This document shows, one piece after another, positions 1-11,419 of a DNA stretch of 64,000 bases. A program made the position numbers and the translations under genes. This stretch comes from Microbotryum silenes-acaulis (lineage: Eukaryota > Basidiomycota > Microbotryomycetes > Microbotryales > Microbotryaceae): positions 310,001-374,000 of the forward strand of contig QPFY01000020.1 in NCBI GenBank assembly GCA_003665825.1, read 5' to 3'. Below the pieces are notes generated by a model. It was not told the origin of the DNA and did no database searches. It saw only the letters and a list, made by a program, of their open reading frames with translations. Position 1 is the first letter of the stretch. The number at the start of each line of letters is the position of its first letter.

Positions 1-2125
1 TTCCCCACAATAGCCGAAGGGATCGCATAACTATCCCTGCGGATCGTAAACGAGAAACAACACTGTGGGAATCCCGAAATTGGAGCATCAGCATCTCAAG
101 TTCAATTTGATTTTTGACGCAGTAAGCAGTAAGGGGTGGTACTCACCGAAATCATGGCGTCCTTTCTCAACTTGGCTTTATCGACGCCGGCTTTCTTCTT
201 CTTCCTTTTGAGAATCGATTGGTTGACCAAGACGCAACTAGTCAAGACGGCTTTTTGACCAGCGTCGAAAGCGATCTGTAGCGATCCATAAAGAAAAAAT
301 CTCAGTAAATCCAAATCCAGCCACCCTAATTTCACCAAGCCCGAACGCCCCACTCACATTCCCATACTTCTCCCAATAATTGACCGCGCTCTCCTCGGCC
401 ATCAATTCATAAATCGCCAGCTTGCCCCCTTGTAGATGCTCAATCGGGACCCCGACCAAAGCGGCAAATTCCTTATTGCCTTTATAAATTTCGCCCGTTC
501 GTCGCCAGAGACAGGAGGGGATGCCCATCGAGGAAAACACGCGGTCGTAGTCGAGGAGGAGGCGCTCGAAGGCCTCTTCGATGAAAACGAGGTCAAGGTC
601 CGTTAGGCCCGAGGCGATGGCCTGTGAGGCAAAATGAGAAGGTCATTACTTTGAACAAATGAAAGGGCTTCGTAGGGAGTGGATGTGTTACCCTGAACGC
701 CGGTCGGAATTCTGAAAGGGTCTGCAACGTCCTCTGTCGCGAGCTCTGCGACATGCTGATCGAGAAAACAAAAGCGGATAAGCACGACGTAACCCACTCT
801 TCGTAAATACATCAGACCCAAGCTCACTTATCCGCCATCCACCTCATCAACCTCGTATACCCCGCAACATGGTTATAAGGTCTCAACAAGCCCGCCTCGA
901 ACTTGGCGTGAATAACTCGCGCCAACCGATCCGACCTTGAGCCGTCTTTTTGATCAGCCGCGGTAAGGAGGAAGCGTTCGGTTCTGTGCGTCACCACGCC
1001 TCAGAACGTGATCAGCGATCTGAAGTGTTGCCTTCCTGCGCAGAAATGACCCACTTATTGATAGGACTACCGGGTACGCTCGGACCTGCACTTCGGTTAT
1101 TGGATGGAGGTTCCGTTCCCGCGGCGTTCGGTTCGCCTTCCAAACCCGTCTTGGTGTTCGTCGGAAGACCATCCAGATCGAGTTGGGGTATCGGTTGAGA
1201 CATCTGTTGCGATTGCTGCTGCGCTTGCTGCTGCGCCGAGTTGGGAGTCGGGGCGAGCGGTTCGGAGAGGGCAAAGGGGGAGTCGTTGAGGGACTGCAGG
1301 AAATCACTGTGGGTTGTTAAAAGGGAGATTGAGGGTTAGTATACGCATATGAAGCATCTTCACTTGATTCTTCTTGCTCACCTCAGACCAAGTCCTTGGA
1401 AATCTCCATTCTCCGTCGACATGTCGAGACCTAACCCGGCACCCATCCCTTCTCGATCGCTTGCCAGGTCGAGCTGAACAGACATCTCAAGTCTGGTTAG
1501 CTTCTACAGCTTCCAGGACCAATTCGCAAGTACGACTAACCATAGCGAGGTTAAAATTGTTGTTGAGCAAGGGAGGAAAGCCAGACAAGGTCGATTGCGG
1601 ACCGAAATTGACGAGCGGCGAAGTCGGCGCCATCGAACTCGTCGGATAGGGATTGGGTGGGATCACTCTTGTGAACTGCGGTGATGGACTCGGGTTGGGT
1701 AAGGAAGGCAGAGGCCCCAAGTTGGCGAGGGAGGGCGTTGGTGCCGGTGCGGGGGAACCACTCGTAGCTCGAAGGGGACTTGAATCGTCGTGGAAGTGGG
1801 GGTGGCTATGCTGCGGTAGTGGTAATGAGCTACTACCCGCTTGACTCGATTGTTGTGCTTGTGCCTGGGCCTGGGCCTGAGCTTGCAGTTGTAACCCTTC
1901 ATCAATGCACAGATGGGCGATGTCCCTCTTGACGCAACGCGAGCAAGGCCGAGCGGCATCGCACGACATGTGCGAACGACGACAGAACTTGCATGCTTCG
2001 GCGACTTTGGATCGACGCGCTTTCTTCGCGTTGGGTTGGCCCGAGGGGGTGTTGGCCGAGCTGGAGGCGTGCAAGGGGGATCCGTCACGCGAGGAGGTGT
2101 TGGATCCGCGTGGGTGGACGCCCAT
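1..2125 (-). CDS. ERT1: ERT1/AcuK-type Zn2Cys6 regulator of gluconeogenesis (3' end cut by window)
   Basis: The protein is a nuclear transcription activator of the ERT1/AcuK family, which controls gluconeogenic genes. Eight exons join in frame: 2125-1541, 1473-1382, 1306-1055, 983-828, 755-692, 621-358, 275-147 and 62-1. The first encodes a Zn2Cys6 cluster with spacing CX2CX6CX5CX2CX8C (CKFC...CDAARPC...HLC) after a basic stretch, then a Gln/Ala tract and Pro/Ser-rich sequence. Later exons give the family block PINKTERFLLTAADQKDG, the helix RVIHAKFEAGLLRPYN, and a PAS-like domain containing GIPSCLWRRTGEIYKGN and YELMAEESAVNYW. The last exon reads CCFSFTIRRDSYAIPSAIVG, the usual near-C-terminal motif, so only a few codons are missing. 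The start at 2125 is the first ATG before the zinc cluster. Family identity is confident; the regulated genes are inferred from the family. Confidence 0.88.
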
Positions 2126-2922
2126 CGCGAGAGGAGAGCTCTTGGCTGGCCACGAAAGAGTTGATCTTGAAGAGCGTGTTTCGAGTTTAGTGTACGCCCT
2201 AGACGATCAGGTCCGTGTTGAGTTGAGGTGGGGCGATGGGGTGCGACCAAAGTATTCGTTCGAGCGTCGAGTCCGGGGAAAGCGGTCCGAGGCGGTGGTG
2301 GTCGGGGTGGGTGGGGTTGAGCAGCAACGGAAGGCGAGTGGAGCTACAAGAGCAAAGACGTTGGATCTTGCAGGGTTCACCACGTCTTCACCAGTCCGAT
2401 ATCCGCTAGCCTCGTATTGCTGGCGGTCGAGGTCGCCGAGTTGTTGTTGTAGGGCAGTTCGAGACGAGGGCAAGAGCAAGCCGGGCCAGGAACCGTCGAT
2501 CGTCCCCGCCTGCAGATCCTCTCTCTTCCACTACTCTTCCACTCGGCTTCGAAACTTGGCAACCCCGCGTCCAACCTCCAGGTTTTATAACCGAGCTCCT
2601 TCTCAAAATTGGTCGAGGTCACATTCACTTCTGATATTCCGGCAACTGAGATGTTCTCTTACTGCCATGACTTGTATCGTCAACTTCAAGTTGTATTCGA
2701 AACTAGGGCTCGGGGGGCGCGGAGCGCCCACCTCCCTGCGTAAATGAAAGTCGTTGTGAGCTCCGCCCGCACCTCCCGGACCGTGGGGGGGAGAAAAAAA
2801 GATCGGCGCGCGCGCGCGCGCGGCTGAGAACCTTATTTAAGTCGTGCATTCTTTTATGTAGATGTAGACAACCGGCGAAGAGAGAATCGGACTACTTTGT
2901 TTCCAACCAACGAAAAGAGTAC
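2126..2922. other. intergenic region upstream of ERT1
   Basis: No supported gene is seen in these roughly 800 bases. Open frames on the plus strand here are antisense to, or extensions from, the ERT1 first exon and lack family features. The region should hold the ERT1 promoter and 5' leader. It contains several G/C homopolymer runs and a CG dinucleotide run at its far end. Confidence 0.5.
2806..2822. repeat. (GC)n microsatellite
   Basis: A perfect alternating G/C run of 17 bases, preceded by a run of seven A. It may adopt Z-DNA. It lies between the ERT1 upstream region and the MFS relic. Confidence 0.85.
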
Positions 2923-3736
2923 TTATGTTAGCCGCGACGATGACGACGCCAGATACATCGTCGGGCAGATACAGTGCAAGCCATGTTGGACACCGAAACC
3001 GTAAAGAACGAGAGCCAAGGATCCAATGCCGATGTGAGGGTAGATAGCGGGAAAACGATTTTCAGGTTCGCGGATAAGTCCGTTCGTCCTCGGGGCCATC
3101 ATTACCACTCAATTACCAAAGTGACCGGGGAAAAATGGAAAAAGAGTGAGAACAACAAGGAAGGTTTACCGACGAGACCTCCGATCAAGCCGCCGACAAA
3201 GCACAAGACGTTTGCAACGTAGAAAAGTTGTCAGGCGGCGAACCGAGCCGGACGGCAAAGTTGGACGTGATGCCGACGAGGAAGCCGATGGCGACGGCGA
3301 AGACAAGTATTGAGATAGCACAGCTGGGAGGAAGAAGAGACCCGAAGGACCGATGAACATCCTTCACAGAGTCTCCAAGTTGGTGAAAGCGTCATTGAAC
3401 GCGGCAAGTTTCTGGCCCCAAGTCTTGAGCGCCCGGGTCTCGGTCTGGTGATGCTCGGCGTTTTGCTCTCGTGGCTCATCTTCTCCGGGTCGACATGGTG
3501 CCCGTCGGGAACAAGTGGAAACGAGCGATGTTGACTCGGCTGTCTCGGGGAAGGGTGAAGATGACGAGCAATGTACCCAAGCCGCTCGGGGCCCAGCCGA
3601 CCCAGCAGATGAGACGCCATTTGCCCGTGCCGCGGACGATCGGACAGGCGATGTTGATACCGGGACTGACACCGATCGAGAGGAAGACCTGGTAGAAGCC
3701 GAGGAAGGTACCTTTGCCCGCAAATGTGTCGAGCAA
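2923..3736 (-). pseudogene. MFS permease relic (C-terminal half)
   Basis: Three blocks in different minus-strand frames together resemble the C-terminal half of a major facilitator superfamily transporter. They are 3736-3476 (TFLGFYQVFLSIGV, WAPSGLGTLLVIFTLPRD), 3367-3185 (hydrophobic SCAISILVFAVAIGFLVGIT) and 3108-2923 (EPENRFPAIYPHIGIGSLALVLYGFG, a typical loop plus helix). Between the first two, the cytoplasmic segment can be followed only by changing frame at least three times: after FPTGT, after KMSHE, and after NLETL where a stop is met. No N-terminal half is present upstream. The substrate is unknown. It is the first of four damaged genes in a row. A heavily mis-sequenced gene is the alternative, but neighbouring genes argue against that. 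Confidence 0.7.
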
Positions 3737-3877
3737 GCGCGTCGGCCGCGCGGGGCGGGGGAGCGGGGAACTGGGGAAGCGCGCGAAGTGAACGTGAGAG
3801 TGCAGCTAGCGCCGGAGTGGAATCTCTCCTGATCTCTCCTCGCATTGGCTTATGCAGAGCACACACGCTCTACATAC

Positions 3878-5270
3878 TTCCACGAGAGATTACCGCCAAG
3901 GTAGTCGTGATCACCGGATGCTCGAGAGGAGGAATCGGTGTGTTCAAGACCTTCGACGATCATTGACTCGTCGAATGAGGTAGAATGCCGTCCGCTGAGC
4001 TTACCCTTGACTCATCAGTGCCGTCCACTGACCTTACCTTTGATTCATATCACAACGATGATCACTTCCCATCACTCATTCAGGTTGGGCCCTTTGTGAG
4101 GAATGGAACAGAAGGGGCCACAGAGTTTTCGCCGCCTTGCGCTCGCTTGTCAAGATGCAGGGCCTATCGCAAGGTATCACCCCGGTCGAGCTCGACGTCA
4201 ACTCCGAGGCCTCCGTCAAGGCCGGCGTGGCCGAGATCATTCGGCAAGCCGGCAAGAGTGGTGTGCTAGGGGATAACTCAAGTGAAGACCATCCCTGCTA
4301 GAACCAGAATTGGCAGCCAACTTCTCTTGAGCTACCCACAGACGTCTGCATCAACAACGCAGGCCAAGATTGCGTTGCCCCGTGGATCGAGGTCGATCCG
4401 GCTGAGCTCCGCAAGACGTTTGACGTCAACGTTTTCGGGCTTTTGACAATGGTTCAAGCCGTGGCGCCGCGCATAGTAGAGCAAAGGTCTGGTACAAGTG
4501 AGTCAACCGAGAGTTCGAAGTGGACTAGTAGCCAGCTCTAACGACTCCTTTTGTCTAGTTGTGAATATTGGATCAATCGTCGCATACGTGCCGACGCCGT
4601 GGGCCGGTGTCTATTGTGCGAGCAAAGTCGCCGTGCACAGTCTCAGCGACACACTCAGAATGGAACTCAGGTGTATGTGCATCACAAATTGGTTTACAGC
4701 GCCTCTGAGAGCGTGAATGAACTGAATATTGTCACTCACCTTCAACTATCAGGATTCGGCATCAAGGTCGTCCGGTCGCTCCGGGGGCAATCAAAAGCGC
4801 CATAGGAGCGTCGAATGACAAGCGCGCGGTCCTTTCCCCCGCATCCGAGTACAGCAACGTCAAAGCATTCGTCAGATCAAGAGGGTCCTGGTCGCAGAGT
4901 AAGCTTATCCCGAAAGTCGCTCAAGCCAAGCAAGAATTGCGTGATTCTGACCTTTTCATGACTCGTAAACAGATCCCATGTCGACCACTGCCGAGGAGCT
5001 GGCGAGCTCGATCGTCGACGCTGCACTCTCCAAGAGTCCTCCGCGGTATCTTTCGTACGGGTACAGGGTGAGTGACCGCCTTCCATTGACGATCTCCACC
5101 AAGAGTCAGAATTTTAATACCCTTTTACCATCATATACGCGTCTCTCGCCCACTTGCAGTCCACTTCTGCGAAGCTGTCGTACTACCTTCCCACTTCGCT
5201 CAAGGAGTATTTCTGGGGCACTCAATTCGGGATCGATGAAGTTGGCGCTTCGCGCGATTCGCACGTCTGA
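3878..5270 (+). pseudogene. short-chain dehydrogenase/reductase, frameshifted
   Basis: This is an NAD(P)-dependent oxidoreductase of the classical SDR fold, nearest in feel to fungal AYR1-like 1-acyldihydroxyacetone-phosphate reductases. Exons read by eye give the cofactor loop VVVITGCSRGGIG (about 3895-3937), LCEEWNRRGHRVFAALRS from about 4085, the NNAG motif (INNAGQDCVAPW, about 4350), GSIVAYVPTPWAGVYCASK with the catalytic Tyr-x3-Lys (about 4570-4630), FGIKVV followed by VAPGAIKSAIG, then PMSTTAEELASSIVDAAL, and a final exon ending at TGA 5268-5270. Between FGIKVV and VAPGAIKS (near 4775) one base is missing, which breaks the frame. No in-frame ATG is visible before the first exon. The reading is clear; loss of function is inferred from the frameshift and missing start. 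Confidence 0.75.
3986..4048. repeat. imperfect direct duplication in SDR intron
   Basis: Two copies of about 32 bases lie back to back within the first intron of the SDR relic. Each begins with GCCGTCC and carries GCTTACCCTTGACTCAT or ACCTTACCTTTGATTCAT. It looks like a small local duplication that has since diverged. Confidence 0.6.
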
Positions 5271-5501
5271 TACTAGGAGATCTTGCGAGTGTGTGATACA
5301 TAGCGTGGAACCATTTATTCATTTTTCTCGAATATGACTAAAAAAAGTTCGTCGCAATAATCGGTGACAGGTCTGCCTGGCATCGTGGGCAAAAAGGACT
5401 TGAAAGAAAGGAACAGAACAGGAAGCAAAGGCGCTGCATGCTTTCGGAGTTTCACATCTATAATATAATGTTGCAGAGATGCACCACCAGATCAAGGAGC
5501 A

Positions 5502-7011
5502 CTAAATAGTGATCACTTTAGTCTGGGCATATTCCCGGATGCCGTCGATGCCGTCGAAACGGCCGTATCCGCTCGATTTCCATCCACCGGATGGCATTTG
5601 TACAGAGTTGTGGATCGTTGCTCCTTGGGTGCGCTGTGGTACAGCAATGGAATTGGCTCCTTAGTGTCAAGGACGGCAGAGTCAAAAAAAGGTAAGTCGA
5701 ATGCTGACTATCATGCCAGCATCGAAGTCGAAGTCAGTAAACCAAGGGATGGGGTACGTGACGGTTTATGGGTTGCTCGAGGCTCACAGTCGGGACCGTT
5801 TGCGAAGAACTGCGCCTCCTAAAGACGGGCGCAGATCCCTCCTCTCGATAAATGCCTGGTTTCAAGATGTCATTAGAGACAATCAATGAGCTGCCGAATC
5901 CAGAGTCCAAAAGGAAGACTTTCTCATACTCACGCATCGGACTGGTCACTGCCGCAAGAATCAATGACTGAACGACGTTCTCTTCGATCTTGGGCTGTTC
6001 CGCAGCGACCATCGCTTTGAAGCTCAGCATCGACGAGCTGTTTGACTCGCATGGCGCTGACGGTGGAGAACACACCTCGCAGCAGGGCGTCACTGGGAGC
6101 GGACAAGTATCTGTTTTGGCCTTGAGGAGCGACTTGAACTCGTCAAACACTGCACTGTGAACGAATGAAGAATGTTAGAGCGGAGTAACATTAGTCTCGG
6201 GCTACCGTGACTAAAAGGCATTCGCGCAGTCAACTAACTGACTCTTTTGAAGATAGGCAAACCTAGCCCGAAGGAAAGAACCCTCCAAAGGTGAGTGTTT
6301 GTACCTATACGAGACGAAAGATGCTGAGTGGGTCAAGCTCCGATGCGCTGTACAGTTGGGCAGGACGACTCACTGTGCAAGGTCGGCTTCGGCCTTCACG
6401 CTCGCCGGGCTTTTCCTCCGAGCCTGAACACGATGGGCTTGAGATACCTTCCTGCAATCGAAGCGAGGATGGATCCGACACGAGTTGAACTAATGAAACT
6501 GCACGAAATCGATTTGGCTCTGTCAGTCAAGTACAAGGGATCTATTTTAAGTGCACCATGTCGATGACGACGACTCCTCCTCCTCTGCCTACTCACTTGA
6601 TCTTTTGGAGTCGCCTGTCGGCCATGGTGGCATCGGCTACCCCTGGCGCATCCTTGGGGCAGGCGTGCACCACTCTGAGGACTGAGGCAATATGTTAGGT
6701 TTTTCTGATTTGATTATACGGCATCAAAAAGCATATATTCGCCTTACCTCCAGCGGGTTGTCCTGTGTCCTGGAGTACCGCGACAAGCATGGATTGGCTT
6801 AAAGGGCTTGCTTCGGACGTTTAGAAGGCTGTGAGAAGGAAAGAAAGGCGTCAGGATAGTTCTTATGTCATAACGGAGAAGTAAGAACTGATAAGAGACG
6901 CACTGACTAGCGATATTGCATGCCATGATGGCCTGCAGGCAAACGCGTTGCGATAGGACTACCGGCGCGTTCCACGGTGCCATCCCGAAAGCCACGCCAA
7001 AGGGGCAACGA
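5502..7011 (-). pseudogene. NAD(P)+ aldehyde dehydrogenase relic, multiple lesions
   Basis: The gene once encoded an aldehyde dehydrogenase of the vanillin/salicylaldehyde/succinate-semialdehyde type. Recognisable pieces in order are AFGMAPWNAPVVLSQR (about 7005), TSEASPLSQSMLVAVLQDTGQPAGG (6830-6750, in pieces), VVHACPKDAP, STRVGSILASIAGRYLKPIV, GGFF(P)SG around the catalytic-Cys motif, VFDEFKSLLKAKTDT, PKIEENVVQSLILAAVT, and the C-terminus PSGGWKSSGYGRFDGIDGI ending at 5502. Lesions include a frameshift before TSEAS, a frameshift after GGKA near 6410, a frameshift between QLVDA and FKAMVAAEQ near 6030, and TAG at 6263-6265 replacing the Gln of the GQxC motif. The general-base Glu of ELGG is Arg (FRLGG). 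The gene is therefore dead. The N-terminal part above 7011 is not clear. Confidence 0.85.
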
Positions 7012-7340
7012 TTGATATTTGTGATTCATTGCATTGGTTAAATAATGGAGAAGATTCTATCAGCTCATAATCTTGATGGAGCCAAAGCAATAACCGTGCA
7101 ACGGATGTCTTTCTGACTTACAGACTCGCTGAGCCGAATCCGTCTGAAAGCAAATTTGGCGCGACCGAGCAACCATCCCACTTGCCCGACCGTGCTGACA
7201 AGCGACTCGGGCGTGCCCGCGCATACATCCGACCCGATTCCTGAGAAGGCCGCGCCCACTTTGCAGACCGACGCTTCCTCAGCTCTCTCGCTCGTTCACC
7301 TTTCCCAATTTCCTCACCTTATCAAGTCACCGCCAACACC

Positions 7341-8621
7341 ATGTCATCATCTGAGCTCTCGTTTGAGTCGACCAAACGCCTCCATCGTGTGCCCATCGGA
7401 TTTGGTCCGGCCCCCACCCCGCGACAGGACCCCGAGGGCAAGCGCTTCGACTGGAGCAAAGCCCAAGCGAAGACGATCGGTAAGTGACGAGTTTGAGCAA
7501 TCTGGATACTTCCAGAGTTGTGGAATCGTGCTTGTCGCTTATATTACTTCCTTGGCGGCTTTCCTGCATGGCAGGCGTGACGTACACTTCGGACCACGCC
7601 GCGCTGGATGCGATTCTGCCCGACGGGTATGCGACCGACAAGTCCAAGGACGCTGTCGTCTTGTTTGAGGTCATGGAACTTCGCAACCTTCACTGGCTCA
7701 ATGGCCGAGGTTACAACACGTGGGGCGTCTATGTCGCCAATGTTGTGTGTTCGAGGTGAGCCCCACTCACATTTGTCAGCCGTTATGTAACCCTCGAAAA
7801 TCTTGCCTCACGGGCTGTCGATCCCGGACCCTTGCAGGACCCAGAAGCCATACACCGGAAGTTACATATCTGTCTTATTTGAGACATTGTAAGTCCTTCC
7901 CAGGTGCAATAACTTTCACAACAGCTTGCTGATTAGCGTCAACCACTCGGCTACAGCACGGATCCCATCACGACCGGTCGCGAGGTCAGTTTTTTGTTGG
8001 GATCACCCGGAGTCCGAAGAGTGTTCCACCCTTGCTCATCATTCGCTGTACAGTGTCTTTGTTCAGGAGCTGGGCTTCCCCAAGCTTTGGGCTGAACTCC
8101 CCGATGGCATAATTGAAGGCTCGAACCGCACCCACACCGCGAGTTGGTTCGGAGCCGAGTTCATGCGACTCGAGCTGTCGGGCCTCGTCGACAAGCCGGT
8201 CGAGGAAGCTCCGGCGCACCACCCTCGAGCCTGGACACACCGTGAATCCATTCAGAACATCATCTCACGAGTTTGAAGCTTTTGTCTGACCATTCACGGT
8301 ATAAAAATAGCGACTCAATCTGGAATTCTGCACCATCGCTACGTCCCGACCGTCGGGCAGCCTGGCCAGCACGATGCGAGCTACACGACGTGGTGCCCCC
8401 CTCCTCCGGGAAAGGCGCCGGTGATCGCGTATCAGACGGTTGATAAAGCTGACCTGAATAACGTCAAAATCGAGATCTTTGAGAAGAGTTGGGAGGAGCT
8501 ACCGACACTTTGGAATGTTGTCAAGGGCCTGAAGTCGCTTTCGAGAAAGGAGGTTCTCGAAGTTGCCGTGCAGACTTTCCAAGGGGCGAGCGATTTGATT
8601 ACCAACCAGAAGGTAGAGTAG
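7341..8621 (+). pseudogene. acetoacetate-decarboxylase-like gene, one frame break
   Basis: The sequence resembles the acetoacetate decarboxylase (ADC) superfamily. Exons at 7341-7479, 7573-7755, 7838-7889, about 7925-7983, about 8071-8248 and about 8318-8621 give YTSDHAALDAILPDGYA, LFEVMELRNLHWLNGRGYN, the motif DPITTGREELGFPKLWAE, and a C-terminus ending in QKVE at TAG 8619-8621. The fourth exon must change frame between VNHSATA and DPITTGRE (near 7955), so one base appears inserted. Elsewhere splice sites are good. It is divergent from the dead aldehyde dehydrogenase, with about 330 bp between them, as expected for co-regulated partners. The substrate is unknown: fungal members are mostly uncharacterised and many are tied to secondary or aromatic metabolism. 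The break could be the single most repairable lesion of this cluster. Confidence 0.7.
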
Positions 8622-9329
8622 GTTCGCGTGAAAAAAAGAGTAGGTGGCGTCCTTGCAATGGGGTCTCAAGTCTCGAAACTTCTCACACGTATGCTTCAGC
8701 AACCCTAAACCTTCTATGCCTGCAGCAAGAGTCGGTAAGAATCGAACTAGAAAACCGTGACTTGTCGTCGAGTGAAGCGAGCTTCTTTTCGATAGTAGGG
8801 AGACCGCCGCAAGTAAGGCAGCAGCAAGAGATGATATTGCATTATCGCAAACGACCACAGCTAGTACTGTCCCGCAATGGGGTACTTCCACCACTCGTCG
8901 AGCCTGCGCGCCGTGCTGCACCATATCCCATTCACCGTCCCAATTACGGGGCTGCCCGAATCGTCCGAACGAAGCGTATGGTGACGGGACTGTTGGCCCA
9001 TGACCTGACGCCAGGATCTTCCACGTGAGCATTTTCTTCGCGGAAATATGCCTTCAGAACTTCCGCATGGCCACGTCGACTTGGCTATCACCTGGCGGTA
9101 GGCGGGAATCTCCGCCAGCCACCTGCGGCTAGTTCCCCAGGAGTTTGATCCGCGGCAATTCCAGCCTACATCTGGTCACCCCACCGAAGATCCTTCCGCC
9201 GCTCGTTACTTCGAGCCATTCTCGCCGACTCCCTCGCCTTCAGACGTCGGGCAGATTTCTCTGTCGTCTCGCCGACTCGTCTCGACTTCCATCCTGGCCG
9301 CGAGCTGGCGATTGCGTCTCGAAGTCGAT
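8622..9329. other. no supported gene
   Basis: Open frames on both strands are present, but none shows family motifs or a convincing exon chain. The stretch separates the decayed catabolic cluster from the next dehydrogenase scrap. Confidence 0.5.
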
Positions 9330-9624
9330 CTCCGGGATGTCTACCCCTTTTAGAGCCGTTGTTGTGTCAGTGGATTCGGCCTTGCTTAAACGCAAGGTTG
9401 CCGCCGTCGTCGAGTTCATCTCGGAAGCTACCCGTCTCGCTTTTGGAACCGATCCTTTCCTTTCAAGTGACTACGGTAGGATCAGTGACGGTGCTAAGCT
9501 CGATCCCTTGAACGAGAGTCTCCGTGCCGTCGTCGAGCCGGGGGCCGCTAAAGTCGTGCAAGACGGCGGCGGATCCCAGAGCGGCTACTTTGCGCCAACG
9601 GTCCTCCAGATCAAGAATGGGTGA
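9330..9624 (+). pseudogene. class-3 aldehyde dehydrogenase fragment
   Basis: One open stretch contains VDSALLKRKVAAVVEFI, AFGTDPFLSSDYGRI, then AVVEPGAAKVVQ and GYFAPTVLQIKNG. It matches the order seen in ALDH3-type fatty aldehyde dehydrogenases after the catalytic Cys (lysine-rich helix, GxDPxxSxDYGRI, VVxGG, APTVL). Neither the cofactor-binding half upstream nor the EIFGPxLP region downstream can be read. It is most likely an isolated relic. The assignment rests on pattern only. Confidence 0.45.
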
Positions 9625-10398
9625 GAATTCCATTGCGCGGTGCAATCTCTGGAAAAATGACCACGTTGCTTACAGTCTTTGGTCGACTTTACGCGCGTGT
9701 CAGGGAAAGCTTGCTCGATGCCAGGGGCCCGGTTGTCCCATCATCTTTACGTTCGCGGCTCTCGAAGGCGCCCTCAGTCTTCAAGTGTCGTCGGGAGTCC
9801 TTCGCAGAGGTAGTCCCTCCCAAGTTGGGATGTACTAAATACCAATTCTAAAACTTCCAATCTTGCGGGTTCGAAGCACCGACCACAACTTCGGCCGCCA
9901 CCCTGTTCGCTCCCTTCACAGCCTCCAAAGTCAAGGCCGTTGACTCCCTCGCACCCTCAGCATCGACGCTCGACTCAATCGCGTACCCATTCGAGCCCAT
10001 TCTTGTGCTCGCCATTCCCTCAGAGTGTCTTGCTGATCATGGGATCGAACGCGACGATGGGCACGATCGCTATGGCCTCCGGAGGTTATAGTAGCGGCGT
10101 GGCTCGCTGCCCAGGCTGGCCCAGGGAGGGGTGAAAAAAGGGGAATGGGCAGGGAAAGATGGATTGAGGAGTCGGAGATTGGAGATTGGATTTGAGTGGG
10201 ATAAAAGGAATTGGGTCGGACTCAACGGAATTTGGCTCGGCTTTGTAATGCTTATTGGTTGGTGCGTGACATGGAGAGCATCGATGAAAGCTGCCGAGAG
10301 TTTGGCGAGCAAGGCAGCAAAATGACGAAATGGGATGCCAACAATGAAAGAGAAAACTAGAAACATCATCAGGAACAGAGAAGAACGAAAGGGTATGT
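9625..10398. other. no supported gene
   Basis: The region contains short open frames without recognisable domains. A hydrophobic minus-strand frame at 10369-10070 has no family match I can name and no good exon partners. Confidence 0.45.
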
Positions 10399-11307
10399 TT
10401 ATTCGAAGCGAGGCTGCAATGCGAGAATGTCTCTCATCTTGGCCTGCATCGTCGCCATCCTGTCTTTGGTGAGTTGATGAACGTTCGGTGTGTCACGCCA
10501 GACGGGGAGGATACGCGTGAACATGTCGACCACCTGGCCTTCCGCCGGACAGAGATCTCGCACAGCTTTGAGGAGCGCATTGCGCCGGGACAAATCCTTG
10601 TTGACGTTGCCCCAAAGGTTCAAACGTGCATTTGCAAGAACCTTCAAACACTGTTGCGGGTGCGGCGGTAGTTTCAACACCGCCCAGGCCCTCCAAGCCG
10701 CGGTCTCCCACAACTGCACCCGGAACGAGCGCAGAACGATTAAAAACCAGTAGGTCGCGGATTCTAGATCGTTCGCCAGTATGTGCGTTGGTAGTCCGAT
10801 CCGACCGTTCATGCGGAACCAGGCAATCACTTCGTAGGGAGTCGTAGCGAGGGTGACCCTGACCGCCCAGGTACCATCGGCTGCACCTATCGGGACAGGC
10901 TCCCCCGGGGGCGCGACGATTCCAGTATCCCAATCGACCAGAACAAGTTGTCCTCGATGATGCAAGATGTTGCCTGGCGACAAGTCGCGATGGTGGATGC
11001 CGAGATCGTAGAGAATCGGTAAAAGTGCGAGCAGCTGGTCGAAAACTTGGTAAGCGTCTTCCACCGGGCGGGAACGATCTTGACCGCAATCAACCTGCGT
11101 GGGCAGCGGAGTGGGATTGCGTAGGATGACTAGGTCCAGTTTGCGCCGTCGTACTTGTCGATGAGAATCCCTTCCTTTCACCAGCGAAAAGTCGCTGTCG
11201 TTCATTTTATGATGGATTTGGGACGCTATGTATCTCGCACTGAATGACACTTCAGTCAGAACCGTTGCGAGAGCGAACGGAGAAGAGACTAAGAAGTAAA
11301 GTGTCAC
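10399..11307 (-). pseudogene. FunK1-type fungal protein kinase fragment (C-lobe only)
   Basis: The reading frame carries the catalytic loop HHRDLSPGNILHH, then the metal-binding segment LVLVDWDTG in place of DFG, and the downstream block LANDLESATYWFLIVLRSF. This is the order of the FunK1 family expanded in basidiomycetes. The N-lobe with its glycine loop and VAIK-type lysine is missing. Only about 35 codons precede a plausible internal Met (MNDSDF), and directly upstream lies the 3' end of a LINE. The remaining C-lobe is open for about 270 codons. It is probably a gene remnant separated from its 5' half by rearrangement or LINE insertion. A short divergent but intact family member is the alternative. 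Confidence 0.65.
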
Positions 11308-11419
11308 CCAGGCGCACTAAACATACTAACAAGCTAATTACTTGCAAGGCCAGGGCAAGATTTATGAAGCAAGAATATCTTCCGTTTAGCATATCAGAAA
11401 TAGAATCAGGAGTTCAAAA

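Noticed and set aside
1905..2747. Long plus-strand open frame over the ERT1 first exon
   Set aside because: It is antisense to a well-supported zinc-cluster exon, has no domain, and its codon pattern mirrors the minus-strand gene.
2923..8621. Frameshifts explained purely by poor sequence quality
   Set aside because: The window also holds a 1070-codon stop-free WEE1 exon, an intact 339-residue HEM2 and long open LINE ORFs. The aldehyde dehydrogenase lesions also include substitutions in catalytic motifs.
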